Made by a program: the position numbers and the translations under genes. The notes beneath the pieces were generated by a model, which had not been told where the DNA came from, made no database searches, and saw only the letters and a list, made by a program, of their open reading frames with translations. Shown piece by piece: positions 1 through 7,730 of a stretch of 64,000 nucleotides of DNA; within the stretch, counting starts at the first letter, position 1; each line of letters starts with the position of its first letter. Source of the stretch: Asbonarchaeum sp964517675 (GTDB lineage: Archaea; Nanohalarchaeota; Nanosalinia; Nanosalinales; Nanoanaerosalinaceae); NCBI GenBank assembly GCA_964517675.1, contig CAZFEL010000001.1, positions 1-64,000 on the forward strand, in the 5' to 3' direction.

Positions 1-230
1 GACGGGACCGATCCCGGTGTCCGTATCAGCCCGAAGCTGTCCCGACTCGTGAACGCCAGAGGCGTTCACTCGACTCCATGAACCCTGCGGGTTCAGGAGA
101 CTTATCGGGGTGCTTCCTGACTGGACGGACTGTACTGCATACCAGCCTCCGAGAGGGTGTCCTGGTTGGACCTCCACTCAGAGATGTAACGAGCTACAGC
201 ACAGGGTCTCGAGTGAGTGACCGGCGACGA
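1..230 (-). repeat. S-layer 3'-end repeat, copy 1
   Basis: Read on the minus strand, this segment begins directly at the stop codon of the HEPN gene and encodes the same last 30 residues as the S-layer gene (ARYISEW to SSQEAPR-stop), without the rest of that gene. It is almost identical to 1051-1300 and more diverged from the true S-layer 3' end at 2117-2313. Beyond the stop it carries two small hairpins, GAACGCC-AGA-GGCGTTC and GAACCC-TGC-GGGTTC, which could act in transcription termination. It touches the left edge of the window, so more copies may lie outside. Confidence 0.85.
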
Positions 231-602
231 TCACCCAGCAAGGAGCTCGCGTGTCCGCTCAAGGAACGCTTCCACGGTCTCAATAACATCCTCTGTCTCC
301 TCATGGGTGAGGTCCTCGAGCTCGCCGTAGTCTGCACGCTCGCGTTTTTCCTGGATTCGTGAGAAATCACGGGTGGCCTCGTCCCCGAGCTCGTCCCGGT
401 ACAGCTTCCCAAGCTCTGATGCAGTACCTGCATGTGTCCGCGGTGCGGAATCTTTTGCCAGAAGGAGTGCCTTCGCTGCGTGGAACATCGCATAGTAGGC
501 ACGTGAAACGGCATCCTGTAGATGGTCGTTGTCGTACAGGAGTCGTGCTGAGGCAAGGCGTTCCTCCGCCATCTCAAGCAGGTGGTCCTGTTCCTCGTTC
601 AT
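231..602 (-). CDS. HEPN-domain protein of a HEPN/MNT toxin-antitoxin pair (pair 1)
   Basis: A 123-residue all-helical protein with the hallmark HEPN segment SRAYYAMFHAAKALL, which contains the R-x6-H ribonuclease motif. In HEPN/MNT modules the HEPN protein is usually the RNase toxin, silenced by its MNT nucleotidyltransferase partner. The gene overlaps the 3' end of the upstream MNT gene by 4 nt, so the two are translationally coupled. It is clearly homologous to, but well diverged from, the HEPN gene at 1301-1666. Its stop codon coincides with the start of an S-layer 3'-end repeat, marking the edge of a recombined cassette. Family assignment is firm; toxicity is inferred. Confidence 0.9.
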   Translation of the reverse strand: MNEEQDHLLEMAEERLASARLLYDNDHLQDAVSRAYYAMFHAAKALLLAKDSAPRTHAGTASELGKLYRDELGDEATRDFSRIQEKRERADYGELEDLTHEETEDVIETVEAFLERTRELLAG

Positions 603-919
603 ACCGGAACACCCTGTTCATCGACGGTGGTATAGAAGCTGAACTCCTGATCCACACGCTCCCGGAACACATCGGCCTCGAACAGCTTCGGGACGAACCG
701 GATGCCATGTTCTGCATGGAACCGCTCCGCGATATCCCAGACCGCCTCCTCATCGCCCTCGTGTTCGTCCGACAGGAGGACGGCGATATCGACATCGCTA
801 CCAGGGACGTACTCCTCGGTAGCATAGGACCCGAACAGCAGGATCTGTTCGACCCTGTCCCCGAGCTCATCACGGACCTCATCCGCGAACGCCTCGATAT
901 CCTCACGGTCAGCCAGCAT
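599..919 (-). CDS. MNT-type minimal nucleotidyltransferase (pair 1 antitoxin)
   Basis: A 106-residue protein with the minimal nucleotidyltransferase signature: LLFGSYATEEY followed by SDVDIAVLL, i.e. a GS motif and a DxD metal-binding pair. MNT antitoxins modify (often AMPylate) or mask the HEPN partner. I chose the ATG at 919 because a TATA-like box (minus-strand CTTGAAATAC, 941-950) is centred 27 nt upstream, giving a leaderless transcript; longer forms would translate through that box. The same promoter sequence precedes the MNT gene of pair 2, although the coding regions have diverged. Confidence 0.88.
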   Translation of the reverse strand: MLADREDIEAFADEVRDELGDRVEQILLFGSYATEEYVPGSDVDIAVLLSDEHEGDEEAVWDIAERFHAEHGIRFVPKLFEADVFRERVDQEFSFYTTVDEQGVPV

Positions 920-937
920 AGATGACTGTTTACTATC

Positions 938-962
938 ACGGTATTTCAAGACAACGGTCATC
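938..962 (-). promoter_or_regulatory. TATA-like promoter of toxin-antitoxin pair 1
   Basis: On the minus strand ACCGTTGTCTTGAAATAC places a TATA-like element 27 nt before the MNT start at 919. The same 20-odd bases recur at 2013-2037 before pair 2, which suggests that the promoter travels with the cassette. Confidence 0.7.
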
Positions 963-1050
963 CGAGCAGCAGCGTTCGATGAAAGCATACAGCACGGGTC
1001 ATGGTACTAGCTCAGATGAGAACTGAGAAGAGGTGAAGAAAAGGAAAAAA

Positions 1051-1300
1051 GACGGGACCGGCCCCACAACGGGGACCAAGTCCCGGATGTCCGTGTCAGC
1101 CCGAAGCTGTCCCGACTCGTGAACGCCAGAGGCGTTCACTCGACTCCATGAACCCTGCGGGTTCAGGAGACTTATCGGGGTGCTTCCTGACTGGACGGAC
1201 TGTACTGCATACCAGCCTCCGAGAGGGTGTCCTGGTTGGACCTCCACTCAGAGATGTAACGAGCTACAGCACAGGGTCTCGAGTGAGTGACCCGCGACGA
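1051..1300 (-). repeat. S-layer 3'-end repeat, copy 2
   Basis: Nearly identical to 1-230 over about 215 bp, including part of the HEPN 3' coding end (encoding RELL). On the minus strand it reads ARYISEW...SSQEAPR-stop exactly like the S-layer C-terminus. Upstream of residue ARYIS the S-layer homology continues (GTGATCGTCGC matches ATGATCGTCGC of the S-layer gene) but with a 2-nt loss that breaks the frame. Upstream of the repeat on the plus strand, the purine-rich stretch around 1020-1050 also resembles 2085-2116. Confidence 0.85.
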
Positions 1301-1666
1301 TCACCCGCCAAGGAGCTCGCGTGTCGTCTCCAAGAACCTCTTTGCATCCTCGATACGCTGGCTGGCCTCGTCCCGCGAGAACTCCGGTGCTATCTCATAG
1401 TCAGCCTCCTCGCGTTCCTCCTGGGCGAGTGTGAGGGCCTTCCCGAGGGAATCGGTCATCCTGCCATCGGCGACGAACTCCTTGCCAATCATCCGTATCA
1501 GCCCGGCGTGTGTCTTTGCCGTGATGTTCTCGGATTCGAGGAGAGTCTTGGCAGCATGGTACATGGCGTAGTAGGCCCGGGATATGGCATCGGAGTAGAA
1601 CCCGTCTTCAAGCAGGGCCTGTGCAGCAGCTATCTTTTCCTCCGCCCGTTCGAGCCGCTCATCCAT
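1301..1666 (-). CDS. HEPN-domain protein of a HEPN/MNT toxin-antitoxin pair (pair 2)
   Basis: A 121-residue HEPN protein with the motif SRAYYAMYHAAKTLL (R-x6-H), the expected RNase site. It overlaps the upstream MNT gene by 8 nt. Its C-terminus (RELLGG) matches that of the first HEPN gene (RELLAG), and the stop codon again abuts an S-layer 3'-end repeat. Compared with pair 1 the middle of the protein has diverged strongly while both ends of the cassette stay near-identical, which suggests exchange of gene bodies between conserved flanks. Confidence 0.9.
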   Translation of the reverse strand: MDERLERAEEKIAAAQALLEDGFYSDAISRAYYAMYHAAKTLLESENITAKTHAGLIRMIGKEFVADGRMTDSLGKALTLAQEEREEADYEIAPEFSRDEASQRIEDAKRFLETTRELLGG

Positions 1667-1994
1667 AGACCTTCATCTCCTCCTGGATGCTGTCGTACAG
1701 GCTGCCTTTCAGCGCCTCCATCCGCTCCAGCTGGTCCTGACTGATGACCTTCGGTGAGATGTATATATCGGTCTCGAGCATGATGTCGAAAGCAATTCCG
1801 ACGATGTCAGCCTTGATGCCTTTGTCATCCACGACGACAAGGACATCGATGTCGGAGTCCTCGCTATGATCACCGCGGGCGACTGAGCCGAACAGGATGA
1901 GTTTCCGGACAGTATCACCGTACCGCTCCATGACCGTCTCACGGAACCGCTCGAACGCCTGCTCATGCCTGTCCACGTCTCCGTCCTGTGTCAT
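1659..1994 (-). CDS. MNT-type minimal nucleotidyltransferase (pair 2 antitoxin)
   Basis: A 111-residue nucleotidyltransferase with LILFGSVARGDH followed by SDIDVLVVV, the GS and DxD motifs of the MNT family. It is the likely antitoxin of the HEPN protein encoded immediately downstream with an 8-nt overlap. The ATG at 1994 is preferred because the TATA-like box CTTGAAATAC (2016-2025, minus strand) is centred 27 nt upstream. A longer reading frame to 2135 exists but would include the promoter. Confidence 0.88.
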   Translation of the reverse strand: MTQDGDVDRHEQAFERFRETVMERYGDTVRKLILFGSVARGDHSEDSDIDVLVVVDDKGIKADIVGIAFDIMLETDIYISPKVISQDQLERMEALKGSLYDSIQEEMKVYG

Positions 1995-2116
1995 GTGTGA
2001 CCATTGTGACACGCAGTATTTCAAGACAACGGTCATCCCAGAAGGGGAGTTCAATGGAAGGATGTCATACAGAAAGGGATGAAAGTGAGGAAGAGATGAA
2101 GAAAAGGAAAAAAAAA

Positions 2117-2313
2117 GACGGGACCGACCCCACAACGGGACCCGGTCCCGTGCCGTACCAGACAGTCAGCTACCCGAGGTTATCGAGGTGCTTCCTGGCT
2201 GGACGGACTGTACTGCATGCCAGCCTCCGAGAGGGTGTCCTGGTTGGACCTCCACTCAGAGATGTAACGGGCAGCAGCACGTGTGTCGTCGGCGGAGTAG
2301 CCGGCGACGATCA
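2117..2313 (-). repeat. S-layer 3'-end repeat, parental copy inside the S-layer gene
   Basis: This is the genuine 3' end of the S-layer gene plus downstream sequence. It corresponds to the copies at 1-230 and 1051-1300. The coding part from residues ARYIS to the stop is conserved at the protein level in all three, and the GACGGGACC-type G/C-rich downstream stretch recurs at the far end of each copy. Confidence 0.8.
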
Positions 2314-5047
2314 TGGCGTGTTGACCATCAGCGAAGGCATCCTGAACGACCTGGAGGAGTGCCTCGTCCTGATGCTCGTTACGCCACTGGTCAGTGGTCC
2401 ACGTCTCGCCCTGCGAGGCAAGATCTGCGACCAATGTGTTGACCGCAGGACCACCGACGAGGATCAGGTTGCTGTTCTGCCGATCACTGCTTGTGACCTG
2501 ACTGTCGGTCTTCGCAATGTCAGGCAGTGCACCACGGATGTCCTCGTTGGTCACACCCGTGTAGGTGACCTCGCCCTGGCCGGTACCAGTACCGCCCATG
2601 GTCAGGTCGCCTGCTTCACCGGTAAAGCCTGCACCGATGACAGCCTGCTGGTTGGGCACGTGCAGGGCGAAGGTGCCCTGGTTGTCACGATCATCTATGG
2701 CGTGGGCGCCATAGAAGTCGTAACTGGTGTACATGTCCGTGTCGCTGTCAAGCTGCTTCTCCGTTCGCATGCCCGTGAAGACGATGCTACCAGCATCTTC
2801 ACCGTTGACCTCCACTTCGTTGTCAGTGGCGTCGTTACCCGGGAAGGCGTGGTAGGCATGCTCCACATCGTTGTCGTCCTCAGGAAGAACGACCATGGAG
2901 CCAGGTCCAGCAGCGTTGACATTGTTGTTTGTGGCGTCCTGATCAGCGTCAACACCGACTGAGACGCTGGTGGTGCCTGCGGTGGTGTCACTGTTGTCCA
3001 GAGTGACCTGATAGGCCGTCTGGCCAACGACCACATCAAGAGCACCGGTACTGCCGTTGCCAACAACGGCAGACTGGGCTCCAACGTTCAGCGTTGCGTC
3101 ACCAGCACTGGTGCTGCTGTCGACAACGGAGACATCCACCGCCTTGGCATCCGTCGACTCAGTTGACGGAAGCTCAACAGTGTTGTTGTACTCCGTGACA
3201 CCGTCATCGTTGGTTGTGTCCAGATTGCCAGCAAGACGCGAATTAGTGGTGAAAGCAACTGCTTCACCGCTGTCAGCGTCCTGTGCAGCGAAGGCCGTGT
3301 GGTAATTACCCACACTCACGCCAGTGTCTGACGAACTCGCGCCCGAATCCCACGTGGCGGAGAGGTCGGCGTTCGGATCGGTGACTCCGCTGGCACCATT
3401 AAGGTGGAAGTTGTAGGTCTGACCGTCGATGACTTCGGTTCCAACGTAGTCATCCTGGCTGCTATCAGCGTCCAGATTGACTTCCACGGAAGCGCCAGTG
3501 ACTGCGTCACGGAGGTCGACGGTAGCTTCTGCATCGGTCGAAAGGCTGGCAGTTTCTTCCCTGTCGACGCTTGTGACTTCCCAGAGGCGTGCGAAGTCGC
3601 CGGCGTCAGCAGTGAAGTACTCGTCTTCGATGACTGCCTGACCCTCTGAGACGACGATCTTGTCGCCGTCACCATCGGCCAGCATCTCACCGCTACCTGA
3701 CGTGCCGAGATTGTTGTCGTAGAAGAACTCGACGGTAGCGTCGTTGCCGGCATCGTCCGTCATGGTGACCTGAGCGGTGTCGTCACCGTTGGTGTCGTAC
3801 ATGACCTCGTCGACCTGCTCGCCTGGACCAGTGCCTGCGTCAGGTGCAAGACCGCCGAAGTGGAAGTTGACACCACTGAAGATCGGGTCCTGGAAGCTCT
3901 CGCCAGCCATGACGTAGTCATCGTCGGAATCAGCTGCACCGACGTAGATCTCAAGGCTGGAAAGCGTTGCCTGCTTGCCTGATTTGACTTCGCCGCTCAC
4001 GCCCTTTGCGACGGCGTGTGTGCCTTCGATGTCGTTGCCGTCTTCGTCCTCGATTGCTCCAGGACTGGACGTGTCGATGCGGTACTCCTCAGAACCGATG
4101 CTGAAGGTGACAAGACCCTCAGAGTTCTGGGAGCTTGTCTGGATGACGTTGCTCAGGCGGACGCTTGTTCCGTCGACGTTGAACGAAGTAGCTTCGTCAC
4201 GCTCCTTGAGGGAGCCGTCGACGTAGAACGCTGCCGTGTCAGAGTCAGTAACTGCACGGACCTCGAGCGTGTGCTCGTTGCCGTTGACCGTGAAGGTGGT
4301 GGATTCACCAGTCTCAAGGTCGTACTCCTGGCTGGAACCGTAGAGGATGAGTTCGTTGGTTCCGTCCAGGCTGCCTTCACCGATCGTGAAGGTCTTGCCG
4401 AACAGCTCGATCTCTTCGCCCCTGACGTCGTCGTTGACATTCCCGCTGGTGTCCTCGGAGAAGGTCAGACCTTCGCCGAAGTTGGCCTGCAGCTGGTAGA
4501 GGTAGCTGCCAGTACCAACGTTGGACGGGTTACTGACGTACAGGAAGGGATCCGTGCTCGACTGGCCCGATGTACCGAACTGGACACCCTGGGAGCCAGG
4601 ATAGAGATAATGCTCGACATCCTGCTGGTTGCCAGCAGCGTCCGTGAACTGGTACGTACCAAGTGCGTCCAGATGATCGTTGGTCAGTGTCTGTCGGACG
4701 GTGTCGACGGCGTCCCCGAAGTACAGGTTGTCGTTCCGGGTATCCATCGTCTGGCCGTCGGATGCGGACCAACCAACGCCACCGGAGGTCTCGACGGAGA
4801 CTTCTTCTGTCTGTTCTGAAGTTTGAACTGTTGCTTGTCCGAGTGCTGCAGCGATGTTGACAGCTCCGACGACGTCGGAGACTGCGCCCTGGGAGCCCAC
4901 AACGACCTGTGCGGTCGGGGCTCCATCATCGTCGGTGAACATACCCGGGAACTCGCTCAGAGACTGAGCTGCTCCCATGGTCATGCCGACCATCAGGGTC
5001 GATGCTGCTACAGCACCAACCTTCTTGATTGAGTCTTTCACATTCAT
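2180..5047 (-). CDS. S-layer protein, Methanococcus/DPANN type
   Basis: A 955-residue, very acidic secreted protein, probably the lattice-forming surface-layer subunit. The N-terminus (MNVKDSIKKVGAVAASTL) has a lysine-bearing n-region and a hydrophobic core ending near residue 28, typical of archaeal S-layer signal peptides. The C-terminal domain has NLILVGGPAVNTLVADL and later AMIVAGYSADDTRAAARYI, a signature of the methanococcal S-layer family that is widespread in DPANN archaea. The middle is Ser/Thr/Asp-rich beta-type sequence. The start is supported by GGTGA 8 nt upstream of the ATG. The leader is long and has several promoters (see 5048-5480). Its 3' end has been copied twice downstream between toxin-antitoxin genes. 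Confidence 0.9.
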   Translation of the reverse strand: MNVKDSIKKVGAVAASTLMVGMTMGAAQSLSEFPGMFTDDDGAPTAQVVVGSQGAVSDVVGAVNIAAALGQATVQTSEQTEEVSVETSGGVGWSASDGQTMDTRNDNLYFGDAVDTVRQTLTNDHLDALGTYQFTDAAGNQQDVEHYLYPGSQGVQFGTSGQSSTDPFLYVSNPSNVGTGSYLYQLQANFGEGLTFSEDTSGNVNDDVRGEEIELFGKTFTIGEGSLDGTNELILYGSSQEYDLETGESTTFTVNGNEHTLEVRAVTDSDTAAFYVDGSLKERDEATSFNVDGTSVRLSNVIQTSSQNSEGLVTFSIGSEEYRIDTSSPGAIEDEDGNDIEGTHAVAKGVSGEVKSGKQATLSSLEIYVGAADSDDDYVMAGESFQDPIFSGVNFHFGGLAPDAGTGPGEQVDEVMYDTNGDDTAQVTMTDDAGNDATVEFFYDNNLGTSGSGEMLADGDGDKIVVSEGQAVIEDEYFTADAGDFARLWEVTSVDREETASLSTDAEATVDLRDAVTGASVEVNLDADSSQDDYVGTEVIDGQTYNFHLNGASGVTDPNADLSATWDSGASSSDTGVSVGNYHTAFAAQDADSGEAVAFTTNSRLAGNLDTTNDDGVTEYNNTVELPSTESTDAKAVDVSVVDSSTSAGDATLNVGAQSAVVGNGSTGALDVVVGQTAYQVTLDNSDTTAGTTSVSVGVDADQDATNNNVNAAGPGSMVVLPEDDNDVEHAYHAFPGNDATDNEVEVNGEDAGSIVFTGMRTEKQLDSDTDMYTSYDFYGAHAIDDRDNQGTFALHVPNQQAVIGAGFTGEAGDLTMGGTGTGQGEVTYTGVTNEDIRGALPDIAKTDSQVTSSDRQNSNLILVGGPAVNTLVADLASQGETWTTDQWRNEHQDEALLQVVQDAFADGQHAMIVAGYSADDTRAAARYISEWRSNQDTLSEAGMQYSPSSQEAPR

Positions 5048-5480
5048 GGTGGTTTCACCAATGTCGCGGATTTTTGCTTGACCGGAGGTTCGCGTTCCTC
5101 CACGGTCCCTTCATGTTCGGGGGAGGCCAGGGACCAGGCCCCACGAAGCCAACCACGAAAATAGCCGTGGCATTCCCGGCTCATCCGGGGCCGCCACATA
5201 ATATAGTTGTGGACAGCCGCCGCTCACCGGTCAGGGCTTCGACCCTTACTTACTCATGGACCCTTTATATACGTTGTCGCTGGAACGTTCAATCGGGGCA
5301 GTATAAAGCCATCTAAGGCCTTCATTTACTCATAGAAGGTTCAATGAACGTTCTCATTGTTCACAACGACACAGAAACACACGACAGGCGCCCTCTTTAC
5401 ATCCCTGAACCACCATCCCAGGAACGTTCCATCGGAGTGGAAAAAGCATCAAGAAGCCACAAAAATCCTCCAGAAACCAA
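5048..5480 (-). promoter_or_regulatory. Multi-promoter leader of the S-layer gene
   Basis: Three AT-rich TATA-like boxes read toward the S-layer gene: around 5196-5210 (ACTATATTATG), 5264-5275 (GTATATAAAGG) and 5300-5311 (GGCTTTATACTG). These imply leaders of roughly 130 to 230 nt, unlike most genes here. The leader holds small hairpins such as CCACG-N7-CGTGG near 5155-5173 and a GGTGA ribosome site before the ATG. The palindrome GAACGTTC occurs at 5283-5290, 5346-5353 and 5422-5429, possible operators for a dimeric regulator. 5480-5711 holds nothing else I can recognise. Confidence 0.6.
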
Positions 5481-5711
5481 ATGAAGCCCGATGGAACAAA
5501 GAGAGACGAAATCAAGCGACCGTTTTTCACACAGAATCACGGTCCCGGAACCCCGCTCCATTCGGTTTTCATCGAACAGACCGTTCATCAGGCCAGTCGA
5601 CATCGGCCAGCGATCAGGCCCGTCACCGGTAGTACCCGAGACCTCCCTCCATCCGGCCACACAGACATGAACAACGGCCCAGTTGAAAACACCACAGCGA
5701 CAACAGCGCCC

Positions 5712-5996
5712 TCATGCACGCACGGATGCCGTCCCCGGCTCCTCACCTTCAGCATCAACCAAGCGAGCGATCTCATCCACGAGGTCGGCCTCAGGATCCA
5801 GCCGGTACAGCACCGTCCCGCCGTACCTGTCTTTCTCCCGCACGATACCGTGGTCCTCAAGGGTCGGCCACAGATCATAGAAGGCACTGCGCGAGATACC
5901 GGCCTGCTCGGCAAGATCCGTCTTCGAGTAGCCAATGTTCGGGTGATCCAGCAGGACCTCCATCACCTTCCGGAACGTCGGGTTCAGCATCATCAC
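5712..5996 (-). CDS. Winged-helix transcriptional regulator next to the S-layer locus
   Basis: A 94-residue protein consisting of a single winged-helix DNA-binding domain: helix 1 around NPTFRKVMEVLL, helix-turn-helix SKTDLAEQAGISRSAFYD, and a wing ending GGTVLYRLDPEAD. No ligand domain is present. It is transcribed toward the S-layer promoter region, which carries three GAACGTTC palindromes, so it is a candidate S-layer regulator; this link is inference from position only. The divergent neighbour at 6071 is also a winged-helix protein, and the AT-rich stretch at 6026-6037 probably serves both. The first three codons are ATG; the exact start among them is uncertain. Confidence 0.75.
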   Translation of the reverse strand: MMMLNPTFRKVMEVLLDHPNIGYSKTDLAEQAGISRSAFYDLWPTLEDHGIVREKDRYGGTVLYRLDPEADLVDEIARLVDAEGEEPGTASVRA

Positions 5997-6070
5997 CAGT
6001 TCATTGGAACCAAACCCCCCCTAAACGTTTCTATAATAACACACTCAGTGTTGCTTGAAAAATACATACG

Positions 6071-6544
6071 ATGAGCGCCAGCCACAGCAGAGAGGACAAA
6101 CGGACCGCCATCCTCGCAAAACTCGCCCGGCACCACAGGATCGGGATGAACTACACCCCTATCGAGAACACACTCAGCAACCTCCCCGCCCACGCCAGGG
6201 GCGATATCCACGATATCATCGAGGAGATGCACAAAGACGGCCTCATCGAGTTTCATAAGAACAGAGACTGTATCTCGATTAACCCTTCAGCCCTTGACAC
6301 AGTCATCGACATCCTCGACGCCAAGATACCGCCGTACTACATCGAACGACTCCGATACGTCACTCCTCCCAGCCACCCTTGCCCAGGTGGATCAGCAGCG
6401 CCACCAGCATGTACAAAAGCACCAGATCCGCCACGAACAGGACAGGATCGAACTGGGTCAGCTGGGTGCGGCTCGTCGGGTCCTGCATCGTCTCGACGGC
6501 CGTCCAGTACTGGAACGGGAATCCCGCCACAGCATTCCCCGTGA
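6071..6544 (+). CDS. Winged-helix protein with an aberrant C-terminal extension
   Basis: Residues 1 to about 95 form a plausible winged-helix domain (REDKRTAILAKLARHH, then a recognition helix region around DIHDIIEEMHKDGLIEF). After IERLRYV, near base 6360, the sequence turns into Pro/Ser/Gly-rich low complexity that is simply the antisense of the membrane-protein gene at 6360-6692. A frameshift or lost stop near 6355 is therefore likely, and the native protein probably ends there. It is divergent from the winged-helix gene at 5712-5996. Target unknown. Confidence 0.6.
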   Translation: MSASHSREDKRTAILAKLARHHRIGMNYTPIENTLSNLPAHARGDIHDIIEEMHKDGLIEFHKNRDCISINPSALDTVIDILDAKIPPYYIERLRYVTPPSHPCPGGSAAPPACTKAPDPPRTGQDRTGSAGCGSSGPASSRRPSSTGTGIPPQHSP

Positions 6545-6692
6545 ACGCCGTCGGCCCCATCATCGCGTACTGCACCACAGGGAACGACGAACCCCCGAGC
6601 ACCAGCCCGGTCAGGGAGATACTGTATCTATCAGGCCACAGTGCCTCCCTCAGCTCATCGAGCTCCTCACCGGCATCGAACTCATCGAGCAT
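6360..6692 (-). CDS. Small membrane protein, partner of the upstream winged-helix gene
   Basis: A 110-residue acidic-start protein with hydrophobic segments around residues 25-50 and a clear C-terminal membrane helix (VLFVADLVLLYMLVALLIHL). It starts 2 nt after the stop of the winged-helix gene at 6694-6882, forming a two-gene operon. A fused version of the same idea (winged helix plus membrane helices) occurs at 29864-30283, which suggests that the pair acts as a membrane-linked regulator. No family name can be given. Confidence 0.6.
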   Translation of the reverse strand: MLDEFDAGEELDELREALWPDRYSISLTGLVLGGSSFPVVQYAMMGPTAFTGNAVAGFPFQYWTAVETMQDPTSRTQLTQFDPVLFVADLVLLYMLVALLIHLGKGGWEE

Positions 6693-6693
6693 C

Positions 6694-6882
6694 TCAGGTC
6701 GCCTCCCAGTATGTCACATGATCGGTCTCGCGGGACTCGATCAGGCCCTCATCCTCCAGATACGACAGCTCACGCTCCAGTGCCGCCCCGGAGACATCGC
6801 TTTTGTCCTCCAGGGTCGACTCCGCGATCCCGCCGACCGCCGTCCGTATCTCGGTCACGAGCTTCTCAAGGTTCTCGTCCAT
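6694..6882 (-). CDS. Short winged-helix DNA-binding protein
   Basis: A 62-residue protein with MarR/DprA-like winged-helix features: an N-terminal helix, the helix-turn-helix STLEDKSDVSGAALERELSYL, and the wing DEGLIESRETDHVTYWEAT. The ATG at 6882 lies 26 nt from a TATA-like box (TTTATA on the minus strand, 6905-6910), consistent with a leaderless transcript; ATGs at 6888 and 6891 are alternatives. It is followed directly by a membrane-protein gene. Confidence 0.7.
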   Translation of the reverse strand: MDENLEKLVTEIRTAVGGIAESTLEDKSDVSGAALERELSYLEDEGLIESRETDHVTYWEAT

Positions 6883-6974
6883 GGACATCATAGGCCGATC
6901 CTGGTATAAATGACCACCGCCGACCGCCACGGAACCCCCCAACCTTTGTATGCCAGCAGCCGACATCCTCCAGC

Positions 6975-7103
6975 ATGGTCGATGACGAACTCGATCTCGA
7001 CGTCGACGACAAGATGGAAGAGAAACTCGAGAAGATCCAGGACAAGGTCGAAGAGATCGTCGAAGAAGCAGACGACGCCGCAGAGGACGCACTCGAGGAC
7101 TGA
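6975..7103 (+). CDS. 42-residue acidic coiled-coil protein
   Basis: A short open frame, MVDDELDLDVDDKMEEKLEK onward to EDALED, strongly acidic and with heptad-like spacing of hydrophobic residues. Support comes from the composition, which matches the other proteins of this genome, a TATA-like CTTTGTATG about 25 nt upstream of the ATG, and a T-rich stretch (7112-7121) just after the stop that fits an archaeal terminator. Function unknown. Confidence 0.6.
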   Translation: MVDDELDLDVDDKMEEKLEKIQDKVEEIVEEADDAAEDALED

Positions 7104-7163
7104 GACACGTCCTCTCCCTTTTTCTCAGGAGATCGAAAAGAAAAGAATGAACGAGGCCCGGAG

Positions 7164-7730
7164 CTACAGCTCCGAGGGATCGAACCCCTGGAATGACGTA
7201 GATCGGGCGAGCTCGGACGTCTGCTCCCGGACCTGGTCTCCGAAGACCTCCCGGGCATACGTATCCGTCTCCGAGACCAACGTGGCGGCGAGCTCGTACT
7301 CCCTGTCCACCGTCCCCGGATCGACCTCGCCCGCAGTATAGTGCCGATGCTGTGAAGCCTCCAGCTCATCGGCCGCATCGGCGCGGTTCTTCGATATCTT
7401 GCTCGAACGCAGCGTGCGCTGGAGCTGATCGGCCTCCTCCCCGAGGAACTCCTCGATCCGGTCCTCGTACAGCGAGAGGATCTCCTCCCGCTTACCAGGC
7501 TCCTCAACCCAGCCCTCGATCGATTCGGGATCGTAGGCCTCATCGAACGGCAGGCCCTCATCCTTCACGAGCCTGGAGAGATAGCGCTGTTCAGCGTCCC
7601 CGCCCTCGTGCATGTATTTCATCTGCGCGTAGTTCGCGAGCAGTTCCGCGTACTCCTGTGCTCCATCGAGGGCCGTCCGGGCCTGGTAGGCGGCATCTTC
7701 CGGACCATCCGGTTCCTCGGCGACTGCCAT
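7164..7730 (-). CDS. Acidic helical protein of unknown function
   Basis: A 188-residue, Glu/Asp-rich, mostly helical soluble protein with no membrane segment and no motif I recognise. The ATG at 7730 is preceded by GGAGAGGTGATC, an unusually strong ribosome site, and by the TATA-like TTTAAATA near 7768, so it is one of the leadered mRNAs in this window. It stands alone between a coiled-coil miniprotein and a 450-bp non-coding stretch. Confidence 0.6.
   Translation of the reverse strand: MAVAEEPDGPEDAAYQARTALDGAQEYAELLANYAQMKYMHEGGDAEQRYLSRLVKDEGLPFDEAYDPESIEGWVEEPGKREEILSLYEDRIEEFLGEEADQLQRTLRSSKISKNRADAADELEASQHRHYTAGEVDPGTVDREYELAATLVSETDTYAREVFGDQVREQTSELARSTSFQGFDPSEL

Noticed and set aside
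1..230. Short plus-strand frame repeated at 78 and 1148 (MNPAGSGDLSGCF)
   Set aside because: It is the antisense of the S-layer C-terminal repeat; the repeat, not this peptide, is the meaningful signal.
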